Translations under genes and position numbers: made by a program
Part shown: in pieces, positions 26,405-33,057 of the stretch
How positions within the stretch are numbered: position 1 is the first letter of the stretch
How the letters are laid out: the number at the start of each line of letters is the position of its first letter
The notes under the pieces: model-generated
What the model was told of the DNA's origin: nothing
Database searches by the model: none
Seen by the model: the letters and a program-made list of their open reading frames with translations, nothing else
Assembly: GCA_028818385.1 (NCBI GenBank)
Contig: JAPPNY010000097.1
Span: 1-33,057 of the forward strand
DNA: 33,057 nt
Source of the DNA: Spirochaetaceae bacterium
Lineage (GTDB): Bacteria; Spirochaetota; Spirochaetia; SZUA-6; Bin103
Direction: 5' to 3'

Positions 26405-26421
26405 GGACGCTCAAAGGATGA
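26388..26421 (+). repeat. Tandem 17-bp duplication of the permease gene end
   Basis: GGACGCTCAAGGGATGA (26388-26404) is followed without gap by GGACGCTCAAAGGATGA (26405-26421); 16 of 17 bases agree. The first copy holds the last codons and TGA of the permease gene. The second is non-coding. It is a small slippage duplication. Confidence 0.95.
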
Positions 26422-26531
26422 CGGCGTGTAGATCATCGCCGTGACCCACGCCGGGCGCGCCGACCGGGATCATCACACGCACCATGGCCCGCACGCGGGT
26501 GCAGCCGCCGATCAGCGCAGGCGACTCCGTG

Positions 26532-27782
26532 CTACATGCCGCGCAAGCGGTCGATCTTGGCAGCCGCCTCGTCGAGCGCCTCCTGCGGGTTCATCTGTTC
26601 GAGGAGCGCCTTTCGCACCGCATCCCAGATGATGTCGCCGTACTCCGCCCAGCCGTCCATCAGCGGCCAGCCCCTGGCGTTCAGCGCCGCCTCACCGAGC
26701 GCCCGATACAGGGGCGACTGGAACTGCGGCAGCATGCCGGCGCTGATCGTGACCGGCGGGAAGCCGACCAGTTCGTCGAACGTCGCCTTCCATTCGTCCT
26801 GATAGAAGAAGTCGAGGAACTTCCCTGCCGCTTCCAGATTGGTGCCGCTGAACATGGCTACCGAGTCGGTGATGATGAGCGGCGTCGACGGCCGGCCCGC
26901 GAATCCGGGTATCTGCGCGTACTGCGCCTGGAAATCCGCTCCGGCCTGGTTCATCGCAGACTCCACCCAGGCGCCGATGAACACGTAGCCGGCGTTGCCG
27001 GTGTAGAAGATCGGGTGCGACTCCTTGCGGTCCAATGCCAGGTAGCCCTGTTGCACGACCTGATCCTCGTTGGCCATCTTGACCATGAATTCCAGCGCCT
27101 TCACGCCCTCCGGCGAGTTGACGGTGGACGCGCCGTAGCTGCCGTCCGGCAGCGTCTCGAAGAAGTAGCCCCCCGCCGCCAGCAGGTAGTAGGCGAAGTC
27201 GGTCAGCTCATTGTACTTCTTGCCGGGCATGATCAGGCCGTAGGCATCGGTGTCGGCGGTCACGCGCATCGCCTCGGTGCGGAGCTCCTCCATGGTCTCC
27301 GGGACGACCGAGGTGAGGTCCGGATTGTACGCCAGGATACGGGCGCCGGCGGCGATCGGCAGTCCCATAAGGCGGCCGCCGACGCGAGCCTCCATCGCGC
27401 CCGCGGCGATGTTGTCGATCGTCGCCTTGCCGACGTATTGCGTCACTTCCTCCACCGCGTCGAGCGCCATGAACTCCAGCAGCCAGCGGGTACCGATCAC
27501 GGAGATCTCGGGCGGCTTGCCACCCGCGAGCGAGGTGGTCAGCCGGTCGTGCAACCGTTCCCACTGGATCGCCACGATCTCCACTTCGACGTCGCCGTGC
27601 GCCGCGTTGAACGCGTCCTGCAGCTCGGCGCGGTACTCCTCGGTCAGACCGTCGTACAGCGCCCAGAAGAAGGTGACGCCGGTCTTGGGCGTCTCCATCT
27701 CCCCGGTCGCCAGTGCCGCGCCGACACCGGCGATCGACAACGCCGGGATCAGAATCGAGACGATCACGGGTCTCCTGGCCAT
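26532..27782 (-). CDS. Carbohydrate ABC transporter substrate-binding protein
   Basis: Sugar-binding protein of the bacterial family-1 type, 416 residues. ATG 27782 has GAGGAGG seven bases upstream. The signal peptide MARRPVIVSILIPALSIAGV ends with ALA near residue 25. Mature blocks include VTFFWALYDG, AFNAAHGDVEVEIVAIQWERL, GRLMGLPIAAGARILAYNPDL and GWAEYGDIIWDAVRKALLEQ, all usual for CUT1 receptors. No lipobox is clear. It is convergent with the two permeases rather than in front of them, which is an uncommon layout; it probably serves them, since both are the only sugar-importer parts in the window. The ligand is unknown. Confidence 0.92.
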   Translation of the reverse strand: MARRPVIVSILIPALSIAGVGAALATGEMETPKTGVTFFWALYDGLTEEYRAELQDAFNAAHGDVEVEIVAIQWERLHDRLTTSLAGGKPPEISVIGTRWLLEFMALDAVEEVTQYVGKATIDNIAAGAMEARVGGRLMGLPIAAGARILAYNPDLTSVVPETMEELRTEAMRVTADTDAYGLIMPGKKYNELTDFAYYLLAAGGYFFETLPDGSYGASTVNSPEGVKALEFMVKMANEDQVVQQGYLALDRKESHPIFYTGNAGYVFIGAWVESAMNQAGADFQAQYAQIPGFAGRPSTPLIITDSVAMFSGTNLEAAGKFLDFFYQDEWKATFDELVGFPPVTISAGMLPQFQSPLYRALGEAALNARGWPLMDGWAEYGDIIWDAVRKALLEQMNPQEALDEAAAKIDRLRGM

Positions 27783-27974
27783 CTGGCTCCTCCTCGGAGT
27801 GGTTTGCTCACTGTCGCGGGCGGCCGGCTCCGCTCGCGCTCCGTCACTCACCGGCGGGATCGGTGTCGAGCAGGAACGTCCAGGCCGGCACCAGCTCAAT
27901 GCCCGCGCCGCAGCGTGACCAGCAGGTGGCCGGAGTTGACCAGAATCCCCGATGCCACCGAGGCGATCAGGGCG

Positions 27975-28029
27975 AATCGGTTATTTTTCTTACCGATTAC
28001 CATCGTATCCGGTAACTTCCTCTACCGGA
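27975..28029. promoter_or_regulatory. Two inverted repeats upstream of the sugar-binding protein gene
   Basis: The 301-bp gap between the binding-protein start and the lactonase stop holds no gene. It contains two inverted repeats with perfect 7-bp arms: AATCGGT/ACCGATT (27975-27981 with 27992-27998) and TCCGGTA/TACCGGA (28008-28014 with 28023-28029). Their arms share CGGT and their centres are 32 bp apart, three helical turns. The stretch is locally AT-rich. This could be a paired operator controlling the transporter gene, some 200 bp upstream of its start. Neither repeat is followed by a T-run, so they are not clear terminators for the lactonase gene. Confidence 0.45.
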
Positions 28030-28083
28030 ACCGGCTTCGTCTGCTTCGTTTCTTCTGCTCGTGAGCCGTTCAGCGCACGCCTG

Positions 28084-29157
28084 TCAGGCCGGGGCGAAGG
28101 CGACGCTGGTCGGGCGGGGCACCTCGATCGACGAGCCGGTGGGGACTGGCATGCCGTTCTCGCCGTCGACGCGGAAGCTGAACACGGTTTCGCTTTGCTC
28201 GTTGGCGGCCAGCAGCCAGGTGCCGGAGGGGTCCACGTTGAAGCCGCGCGGCGTCTGGCCGCCGGTGGGCACGTGCCCGAGCTGGGCGAGCTCACCGGTC
28301 TGCCGGTCGATCGAGAACACGGCGATCGAGTCGTGGCCGCGGTTGGAGCAGTACACGACGTGGCCGCGCGGGTGCATGCGCACGTCCGCGGTCGAGTTGT
28401 CGCCCGAGAAGCCTGCCGGCAGCGACGAGAGGGTCTGCAGGTGGGTGAGCCCGCCGTCGCTCTCGCAGCGGAACGCCATGATCGTGGAGGCCATCTCCCC
28501 CATCACGTAGGCGAACGCGCCGTCCGGCGTGAACGTCATGTGGCGCGGGCCGGCGCCGGGGGCCGACGCCGCGTCCGAGATGCGCGTCAGGCGCGCCGGG
28601 CCGTGCTCGACTCGGTAGGTGACCACGCGGTCGATGCCCAGGTCGGGCACGTGCAGGAAGCGGCCGTCGGCGGTGACGTTCGCCGAGTGGGGATGCGGCG
28701 CCTCCTGACGCTCCGGGTTCACGCTCGATCCCTCGTGCCGCACCTCGACCGGGTCGCCAGGGTCGCCCCCGCCGCCGAGCGGCACCATCACCGCGCCGCC
28801 GCCGGTATAGCAGCCCACGAAGACCGCGCGCTCCTCCGGGTCGATGCTCATGTGGCACGGCCCGGTGATGCCGAACTCCGCCGACGAGCGCAGGGTCAGC
28901 GCCCCGGTCGCGCGATCCACGTCGTACAGGCGCACCGCGGTGCCGCTCGGATCGTTGACGAACTCGGCCTCCACGACCGAATACAGCCGCGTGCCGTCGC
29001 GGCTGAAGAGCACGAAGTTGGGGTTGGGCGCCTCCGCCGCGAGCTGCATGCCGGACAACGCGCCGCTGTCCGTGTCGAGCTCGAAGCGGTAGATGCCGCC
29101 GCCGGCGCCGTGATCGGCCAGGTCCATGTCGGTGAAGCTTCCCGTGTAGACGTACAT
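28084..29157 (-). CDS. Lactonase family protein (YbhE/6-phosphogluconolactonase-type beta-propeller)
   Basis: A 357-residue seven-bladed beta-propeller protein. It opens MYVYTGSFTDMDLADHGAGG and repeats blade patterns such as FVLFSRDGTRLYSV, GPCHMSIDPEERAVFVGCYTGG, HPHSANVTADGRFLHVPDLG, GPRHMTFTPDGAFAYVMGE and VDPSGTWLLAANEQS, all characteristic of the Pgl (YbhE) family that hydrolyses sugar lactones. AAGGAGA precedes ATG 29157. It is 20 bases downstream of an extended SDR gene on the same strand. Substrate could be phosphogluconolactone or an unphosphorylated aldonolactone; the neighbours favour the latter. Confidence 0.9.
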   Translation of the reverse strand: MYVYTGSFTDMDLADHGAGGGIYRFELDTDSGALSGMQLAAEAPNPNFVLFSRDGTRLYSVVEAEFVNDPSGTAVRLYDVDRATGALTLRSSAEFGITGPCHMSIDPEERAVFVGCYTGGGAVMVPLGGGGDPGDPVEVRHEGSSVNPERQEAPHPHSANVTADGRFLHVPDLGIDRVVTYRVEHGPARLTRISDAASAPGAGPRHMTFTPDGAFAYVMGEMASTIMAFRCESDGGLTHLQTLSSLPAGFSGDNSTADVRMHPRGHVVYCSNRGHDSIAVFSIDRQTGELAQLGHVPTGGQTPRGFNVDPSGTWLLAANEQSETVFSFRVDGENGMPVPTGSSIEVPRPTSVAFAPA

Positions 29158-29176
29158 GCGTTTCTCCTTCGCTGTG

Positions 29177-29944
29177 TCAGCGGTCCATGCGCCGCATCCA
29201 GAGGTGCTCCAGCCGGTGCGGCGGCTCCCAGCCCAGGACGCGGGCCAGTTTGTCGTTGCGGTACTTGCCGTGCGGGATCGTCGGGAACACGAAATAGGTC
29301 TCGCACCGCGAGGGCAGCCGCGCGTGGTCGACCTCCAGCGCGGCCCGTACCGCCAGCCCCGTGTCGGGCCAGGCGACGATGTAGGGCGGGATCATGTCCC
29401 GGCCCACGCCCCCCTTCTCGTGGTCGTCGAGCCTGCCCGCCTTGGTCGGGTGGCGCATCAGGTAGAACAGGAGCGTCTGCACGTACAGGTCGTGCTGCTC
29501 GCTGAACACGCGCAGCACCTCGTGGCCGAGCGCCTTGGTGAGGGCGTACAGGAGCGTCCCCGGCTGCGGCGGCATGTCCGGGTGCAGGCCGAAGTCGAAC
29601 TCGTCGTAGGACGGGCCGGCGACCTGGTAGTACGGGCCGGTGTTGACGATGGTGCGGATGCCGTGCCGCACGGCCGCGGCGGCGATGTTGTAGTTGCCGC
29701 GCACATTGACGTCCCAGGAGCCGCGCCGGTCCCAGCGCGACACCGACAGGTTGACGATCGCGTCCATGCCCTCGGCCGCGTCGATCACGCCGTCGTGGTC
29801 GCCGGCGTCCAACTGCCGGTACTCGTGGGCGAAGCCCGGCGGCGGCTCGTTGATGTCGGTCACGCGCAGCTCGTGCCGGCCTTGCAGGGCGGGCACCAAG
29901 CGCGGCCCCATCGATCCGTTGCCGCCGACGATCAGCACCTTCAC
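29177..29944 (-). CDS. NAD(P)-dependent extended SDR (epimerase/uronate dehydrogenase-like)
   Basis: A 255-residue Rossmann-fold oxidoreductase. The cofactor motif is VLIVGGNGSMG at the start, and the catalytic Y-x-x-x-K is present as YALTK. VRGNYNIAAAAVRHGIRTIV is the usual fourth-strand region. Length and the C-terminal KYRNDKLARVLGWEPPHRLE recall uronate dehydrogenase-like proteins of about 260 residues rather than full epimerases. GTG 29944 overlaps the TGA of the upstream gene by 4 bp. The next gene downstream is a lactonase, which would suit a sugar dehydrogenase that makes a lactone. That link is inferred. Confidence 0.85.
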   Translation of the reverse strand: MKVLIVGGNGSMGPRLVPALQGRHELRVTDINEPPPGFAHEYRQLDAGDHDGVIDAAEGMDAIVNLSVSRWDRRGSWDVNVRGNYNIAAAAVRHGIRTIVNTGPYYQVAGPSYDEFDFGLHPDMPPQPGTLLYALTKALGHEVLRVFSEQHDLYVQTLLFYLMRHPTKAGRLDDHEKGGVGRDMIPPYIVAWPDTGLAVRAALEVDHARLPSRCETYFVFPTIPHGKYRNDKLARVLGWEPPHRLEHLWMRRMDR

Positions 29945-30609
29945 GCGGGTGCCTCGGGGTATCCCAGGAGCTCCGTGGCCTGACGCATCAGGTAGCGGGC
30001 GTTCGCGACCGGCGACTGGGCGTGAACGACGGTGCAGGCCTGAGCGACCGGCGCCATGAGCGCGGCCGACACCACGGCCGCCACGTCGTCGGCGCAGATG
30101 GCAGCGTCGCCGTGCGCGTCGCGGAGCGTGCTGCGCGAGCCGGGCACGACCGGGTAGCCCAGCCGCACCGTCACCACCTCCATGCGCCGCTCCCGGGCGA
30201 ACTCGAGGGCGATCTGCTCGCCGAGGTGGCAGCCGATCAGCGCCGGATCGTCGGACGGTGGCAGCGGCCTCCACCCTTCGGTGACCGTGTGATGCTCCCC
30301 GTAGCCGGCCAGCAACCGCAGCGAGCTCAGGTATACGCACCGCCCCACCCCGGCCTCGGCCGCGGCGTTCAGCAGGTCATAGGCCAGGCGCGTCGAGCGA
30401 TCCAGCACGGCCGACGGATCGGCCGGCCCATCCGGGTCCCCGTCGGGCAGCCCCGCCCACACAACCGCGTCGAACCGCGCACCCACCGTACGGGCGCCCG
30501 ACTCAGCATCGATCTCGGGGGCGACATCGATCGCCGTTTCGTGACCGGTCAGGCCGTCGCGCAAAGCCCTCGCCAACTCGCTCTCGCCCGGGCTCAGAAG
30601 CACGCGCAT
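29941..30609 (-). CDS. Degenerate SDR-fold protein lacking catalytic residues
   Basis: A 222-residue relative of NAD-dependent epimerases. The cofactor loop reads LLSPGESELARAL in place of G-x-x-G-x-x-G. The block GRCVYLSSLRLLAGYG is the usual SDR serine strand, and GCHLGEQIALEFARERRMEV followed by VRLGYPVVPG matches the region after the active site, but the positions of the catalytic Tyr and Lys are occupied by A123 and C127. It should therefore not catalyse the standard reaction. It is translated with the intact SDR gene (GTGA overlap), so a structural or regulatory subunit role is possible. The frame is complete with no stops, so it is not an obvious pseudogene. Confidence 0.72.
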   Translation of the reverse strand: MRVLLSPGESELARALRDGLTGHETAIDVAPEIDAESGARTVGARFDAVVWAGLPDGDPDGPADPSAVLDRSTRLAYDLLNAAAEAGVGRCVYLSSLRLLAGYGEHHTVTEGWRPLPPSDDPALIGCHLGEQIALEFARERRMEVVTVRLGYPVVPGSRSTLRDAHGDAAICADDVAAVVSAALMAPVAQACTVVHAQSPVANARYLMRQATELLGYPEAPA

Positions 30610-30655
30610 GCGGGCACGTTCGCAGCCTGAGGCCGACGAATCAAGCCCAGGTCAC

Positions 30656-30727
30656 TCAACGGAGCACCAGGACGGTGGCCTCTTCTTGCGCAGCGAAACC
30701 CTCGATGGACTGCTGATGCCTCCGAAT
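30656..30727 (-). pseudogene. Possible C-terminal scrap of the DUF433 partner toxin
   Basis: Directly after the DUF433 frame and sharing one base with its stop codon, a shifted frame reads IRRHQQSIEGFAAQEEATVL followed by VLR and a stop. DUF433 antitoxins are normally followed at once by a DUF5615 PIN-like toxin of about 110 residues; these 23 residues could be the end of such a protein after a deletion. The stretch is short, so this is tentative. Confidence 0.35.
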
Positions 30728-30933
30728 CAGGTCCGCTCGACCGCGTAGGCCAAGCAGGCCCTGATGTCGTCGCGAGACAACTGAGGAAAGTCCTCGACAA
30801 TCTGTCCTTCAGACATCCCGCCGGCCAGATACCCGAGCACGTCTCCCACGGTGATTCGTGTCCCACGGACACACGGCTTGCCGAACCTTACGGCGGGGTC
30901 GACGGTGATCCGGTCAAGCAGTGCCATCGGCAC
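30727..30933 (-). CDS. DUF433 protein (VapB45-like antitoxin)
   Basis: A 68-residue DUF433 protein: LLDRITVDPAVRFGKPCVRG, then TRITVGDVLGYLAGGMSEGQ, then DFPQLSRDDIRACLAYA. The family is a small winged-helix-like antitoxin paired with DUF5615 PIN-like toxins. ATG 30933 or ATG 30927 may be used. The partner toxin is absent apart from a possible scrap just downstream, so the gene looks orphaned. It sits between the SDR genes and the leucine attenuator. Confidence 0.9.
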   Translation of the reverse strand: MPMALLDRITVDPAVRFGKPCVRGTRITVGDVLGYLAGGMSEGQIVEDFPQLSRDDIRACLAYAVERT

Positions 30934-31089
30934 AGACTATACTTCATGCGTCCAGGAAGTCAGGTGAGATGTTCTGGGGGCGCCCGCACCATCCGGCCGA
31001 CAAGCCGGGTGAAGGCGCCGCGTAGCGCTCGTCGCGGCAGGGGCTTGCGTACCGCGGCGCGGATGCCGTAGATTAAGGGTAACAACGCA

Positions 31090-31191
31090 ATGAACACGCG
31101 CACGCTGCTGCCGACGCTACTCGCTCTTCTCCTCGGCCTCCTGGGCCTTATGGCCGGGGTTGCCCCACGCCACGCGGGAGCGCGCATGTAG
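31090..31191 (+). CDS. leuL: Leucine-rich leader peptide of leuA
   Basis: A 33-residue frame from ATG 31090 has 10 leucine codons between codons 6 and 20 (CTG CTG, CTA CTC, CTT CTC CTC, CTC CTG, CTT). AAGGG at 31075-31079 is a possible ribosome site. It ends 20 bases before a strong terminator and 112 bases before leuA. This is the structure of an amino-acid attenuator leader: ribosomes stalling at leucine codons when leucyl-tRNA is scarce would let transcription reach leuA. A possible promoter, TTGCGT (31045) with TAGATT (31069) 18 bp apart, would leave only about nine bases before the ATG, so the promoter may be elsewhere. Confidence 0.82.
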   Translation: MNTRTLLPTLLALLLGLLGLMAGVAPRHAGARM

Positions 31192-31211
31192 CGCACCGAG
31201 CGGCACGAAGC

Positions 31212-31265
31212 AGCCCAGGCTTTCCGGTCGACGCGATCGACCGAAGAGAGCCTGGGCTTTTTTTT
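31212..31265 (+). terminator. Rho-independent terminator (attenuator) ahead of leuA
   Basis: AGCCCAGGCT (31212-31221) pairs perfectly with AGCCTGGGCT (31249-31258). An inner stem CGGTCGA/TCGACCG (31225-31231 with 31237-31243) extends the hairpin, and a run of eight T follows at 31258-31265. CCTGGGC at 31140-31146, inside the leucine codon run, can pair with GCCCAGG at 31213-31219 and would break the terminator, a candidate antiterminator. Confidence 0.92.
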
Positions 31266-31303
31266 CGAGCCTGCAGAAGCCCTCAAGGAACAAGGAGAGA
31301 ACC

Positions 31304-33016
31304 ATGCAACGAGGCGTCATCGACAAGTACCGGCCGTTCCCGCAGATCGATCTGCCGGACCGCTCCTGGCCGAACCGGACCATCGACCGGGCACCGATCT
31401 GGTGCAGCGTCGACCTCCGCGACGGCAACCAGGCGCTCATCAACCCGATGAACCTGGAGCAGAAGCTCAGCATGTTCTCGCTGCTCACCGACATCGGCTT
31501 CAAGGAGATCGAGGTCGGGTTCCCGTCCGCGGCCGCCGTGGAGTTCGACTTCACGCGCACGCTGATCGACAACGACCTGATCCCGGAGGGCGTCTACCCG
31601 CAGGTGCTCACACAGGCGCGCGACCACCTGATCCGGCGCACGTTCCAGGCGATCGAGGGCACGCCGCAGGCGATCGTGCACCTGTACAACTCCACCTCCG
31701 AGCTGCAGCGCCGCGTGGTGTTCCGCAAGGACCGCGCCGCGATCCGGCAGATCGCCGTGGACGGCACCCGCCTGTGCCGCGAGCTGGCCGACCGCACCGA
31801 CACCGACATCGTCTACGAGTACTCGCCGGAGAGCTTCACCGGCACCGAGCTGGACTACGCCGTGGAGGTGTGCGACGCCGTCATCGAGGCGTGGGATCCC
31901 AGCCCCGAGCACCGCATGATCGTCAACCTGCCGTCGACCGTGGAGCTGGCGACCCCCAACGTGCACGCGGACCAGATCGAGTGGTTTCTGCGCAACGTGC
32001 AGCGCCGCGACAGCATCATTCTCAGCCTGCACACCCACAACGACCGGGGCACGGGCGTAGCCGCCACCGAGCTGGCCATGCTGGCCGGCGGCGAGCGGGT
32101 CGAAGGCACCCTGTTCGGCAACGGCGAGCGGACCGGCAACGTCGACATCGTCACCGTCGCCCTCAACCTGTACACGCAGGGCGTCGATCCCGGCCTGGAC
32201 CTGAGCGACCTGGGCCGCCTGATCGAGATCTCCGATTCCTGTACCGAGCTGCCGATCCATCCCCGCCATCCGTATGCCGGGGAGCTGGTGTTCACGGCCT
32301 TCTCGGGCTCGCACCAGGACGCGATCAACAAGGGCATGACCGCGCAGGGCGAGGGGCTGTGGGAGGTCCCCTACCTGCCCATCGACCCCACCGACATCGG
32401 CCGCTCCTACCAGGCGATCATCCGCATCAACTCCCAGTCCGGGAAGGGCGGCGTGGCCTACGTGATGGAAAGCGAGTTCGGCTGCCAACTCCCCAAGACC
32501 ATGCAGCCCGAGGTGGGCGAAGTGGTCCAGGAGCTCACCGACCGCACCGGCCGGGAGGTCAACGCGGCGGAGATCTGGGAGGCCTTCAGGCGGGAATACC
32601 TTGAGGCCGATCAGCCGATCCGCTTCATCGACTACGCGATCTCCAGCGATCCGCAGGACAGCTCACGCATGAACGGCCGCCTCACGGTGGAGATCGAAGG
32701 CGACGAGAGGGAGCTCACCGGCAGCGGCAACGGGCCCATCGACGCGCTCAAGAGCGCGCTGGGCACGGCCGGCTGGAACGACTTCAAGCTCACCCACTAC
32801 TCCGAGCACGCCCTGGGCCAGGGCACGGACTCCACCGCCATCGCCTACATCCAGCTCGTCCGCACCGACGGCACGCAGCGCTTCGGCGCAGGCACCCACC
32901 CGAACATCGCCAAGGCCTCCGCCCTGGCGCTGATCTCCGCGCTCAACCGCACCGTTGCGGCCGGCGTCCAGCCCGCACCGAAGGAGGCCGTGATACCGGC
33001 TACTCCTCCTCCTTAG
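31304..33016 (+). CDS. leuA: 2-isopropylmalate synthase
   Basis: First committed step of leucine synthesis: condenses acetyl-CoA and 2-oxoisovalerate. The 570-residue length and sequence fit the long LeuA class (LeuA type 2) found in actinobacteria and many proteobacteria. The catalytic SVDLRDGNQAL has R39 and D40; the metal-binding HTHND is at 243-247, followed by GNGERTGNVD. The C-terminal regulatory (leucine-binding) LeuA domain spans about residues 440-560. AAGGAGA precedes ATG 31304; the frame is open further upstream across the attenuator but that part is non-coding. Expression is evidently governed by the leader peptide and terminator in front. Feedback inhibition by leucine is normal for the family. 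Confidence 0.97.
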   Translation: MQRGVIDKYRPFPQIDLPDRSWPNRTIDRAPIWCSVDLRDGNQALINPMNLEQKLSMFSLLTDIGFKEIEVGFPSAAAVEFDFTRTLIDNDLIPEGVYPQVLTQARDHLIRRTFQAIEGTPQAIVHLYNSTSELQRRVVFRKDRAAIRQIAVDGTRLCRELADRTDTDIVYEYSPESFTGTELDYAVEVCDAVIEAWDPSPEHRMIVNLPSTVELATPNVHADQIEWFLRNVQRRDSIILSLHTHNDRGTGVAATELAMLAGGERVEGTLFGNGERTGNVDIVTVALNLYTQGVDPGLDLSDLGRLIEISDSCTELPIHPRHPYAGELVFTAFSGSHQDAINKGMTAQGEGLWEVPYLPIDPTDIGRSYQAIIRINSQSGKGGVAYVMESEFGCQLPKTMQPEVGEVVQELTDRTGREVNAAEIWEAFRREYLEADQPIRFIDYAISSDPQDSSRMNGRLTVEIEGDERELTGSGNGPIDALKSALGTAGWNDFKLTHYSEHALGQGTDSTAIAYIQLVRTDGTQRFGAGTHPNIAKASALALISALNRTVAAGVQPAPKEAVIPATPPP

Positions 33017-33057
33017 AAACAAGCAGAATCAGGCAGTCTCCGGGACCAAGTTGAAGC

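Noticed and set aside
26422..26531. A terminator hairpin between the convergent permease and binding-protein genes
   Set aside because: Only short GC-rich pairings such as CCCG/CGGG were seen and no T-run follows in either direction.
31283..32488. A 401-residue minus-strand frame opposite leuA
   Set aside because: leuA is unmistakable on the plus strand; the opposite frame is a compositional shadow.

Overview
The window is 33 kb of high-GC bacterial DNA (roughly two thirds G+C by eye), densely packed, with many GTG/TTG starts and 4-bp ATGA/GTGA overlaps. No rRNA, tRNA, CRISPR array or complete insertion sequence was seen. The gene mix (zinc-finger-less TopA, cobinamide salvage, phytanoyl-CoA dioxygenase, DUF362 protein, sugar-acid dehydratase, MalFG-type permeases, LeuA) suits a free-living or host-associated marine or soil heterotroph. 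Some high-GC spirochaetes and related environmental lineages look like this, but the phylum cannot be fixed from the sequence alone.

Layout. 1-2.85 kb: topA. 2.85-12.1 kb: a B12 locus made of a promoter, a cobalamin riboswitch, a BtuC/F/D-type importer, then cobT, cobS, cbiB, a wrecked cobD, a cobC-like phosphatase and cobU, with cobQ converging on cobU from the other strand. This set imports corrinoids and does late assembly (aminopropanol arm, nucleotide loop). No corrin-ring genes are in the window.

12.2-19.0 kb is an accessory region full of broken genes: a 5' remnant of an MmeI-like restriction-modification gene, a decayed AlbA_2/RecG-like regulator, a fragment of a glycoside hydrolase, an intact two-gene cassette of a HipA-like kinase and a HIRAN-domain protein, a glycoside hydrolase gene with two frameshifts, an orphan HicB antitoxin, and a Phd/VapC toxin-antitoxin pair whose toxin has an altered active-site motif. 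The kinase/HIRAN cassette is the best candidate for a little-described system. The kinase seems to lack the HipA N-terminal subdomain, and the partner's N-terminal half resembles that missing part, fused to HIRAN.

19.0-30.6 kb is carbon metabolism and transport: a PhyH-type dioxygenase with an unrecognised partner, a MATE exporter, a DUF362 protein, an enolase-superfamily dehydratase close to L-rhamnonate dehydratase, two sugar ABC permeases, a convergently placed sugar-binding protein, a YbhE-type lactonase and two SDR-fold genes, one without catalytic residues. Dehydrogenase, lactonase, dehydratase and importer together suggest a non-phosphorylating sugar-acid route; that is inference.

30.6-33.0 kb: an orphan DUF433 antitoxin with a possible scrap of its toxin, then leuA behind a leucine-rich leader peptide and a strong intrinsic terminator, which is a textbook-style attenuator.
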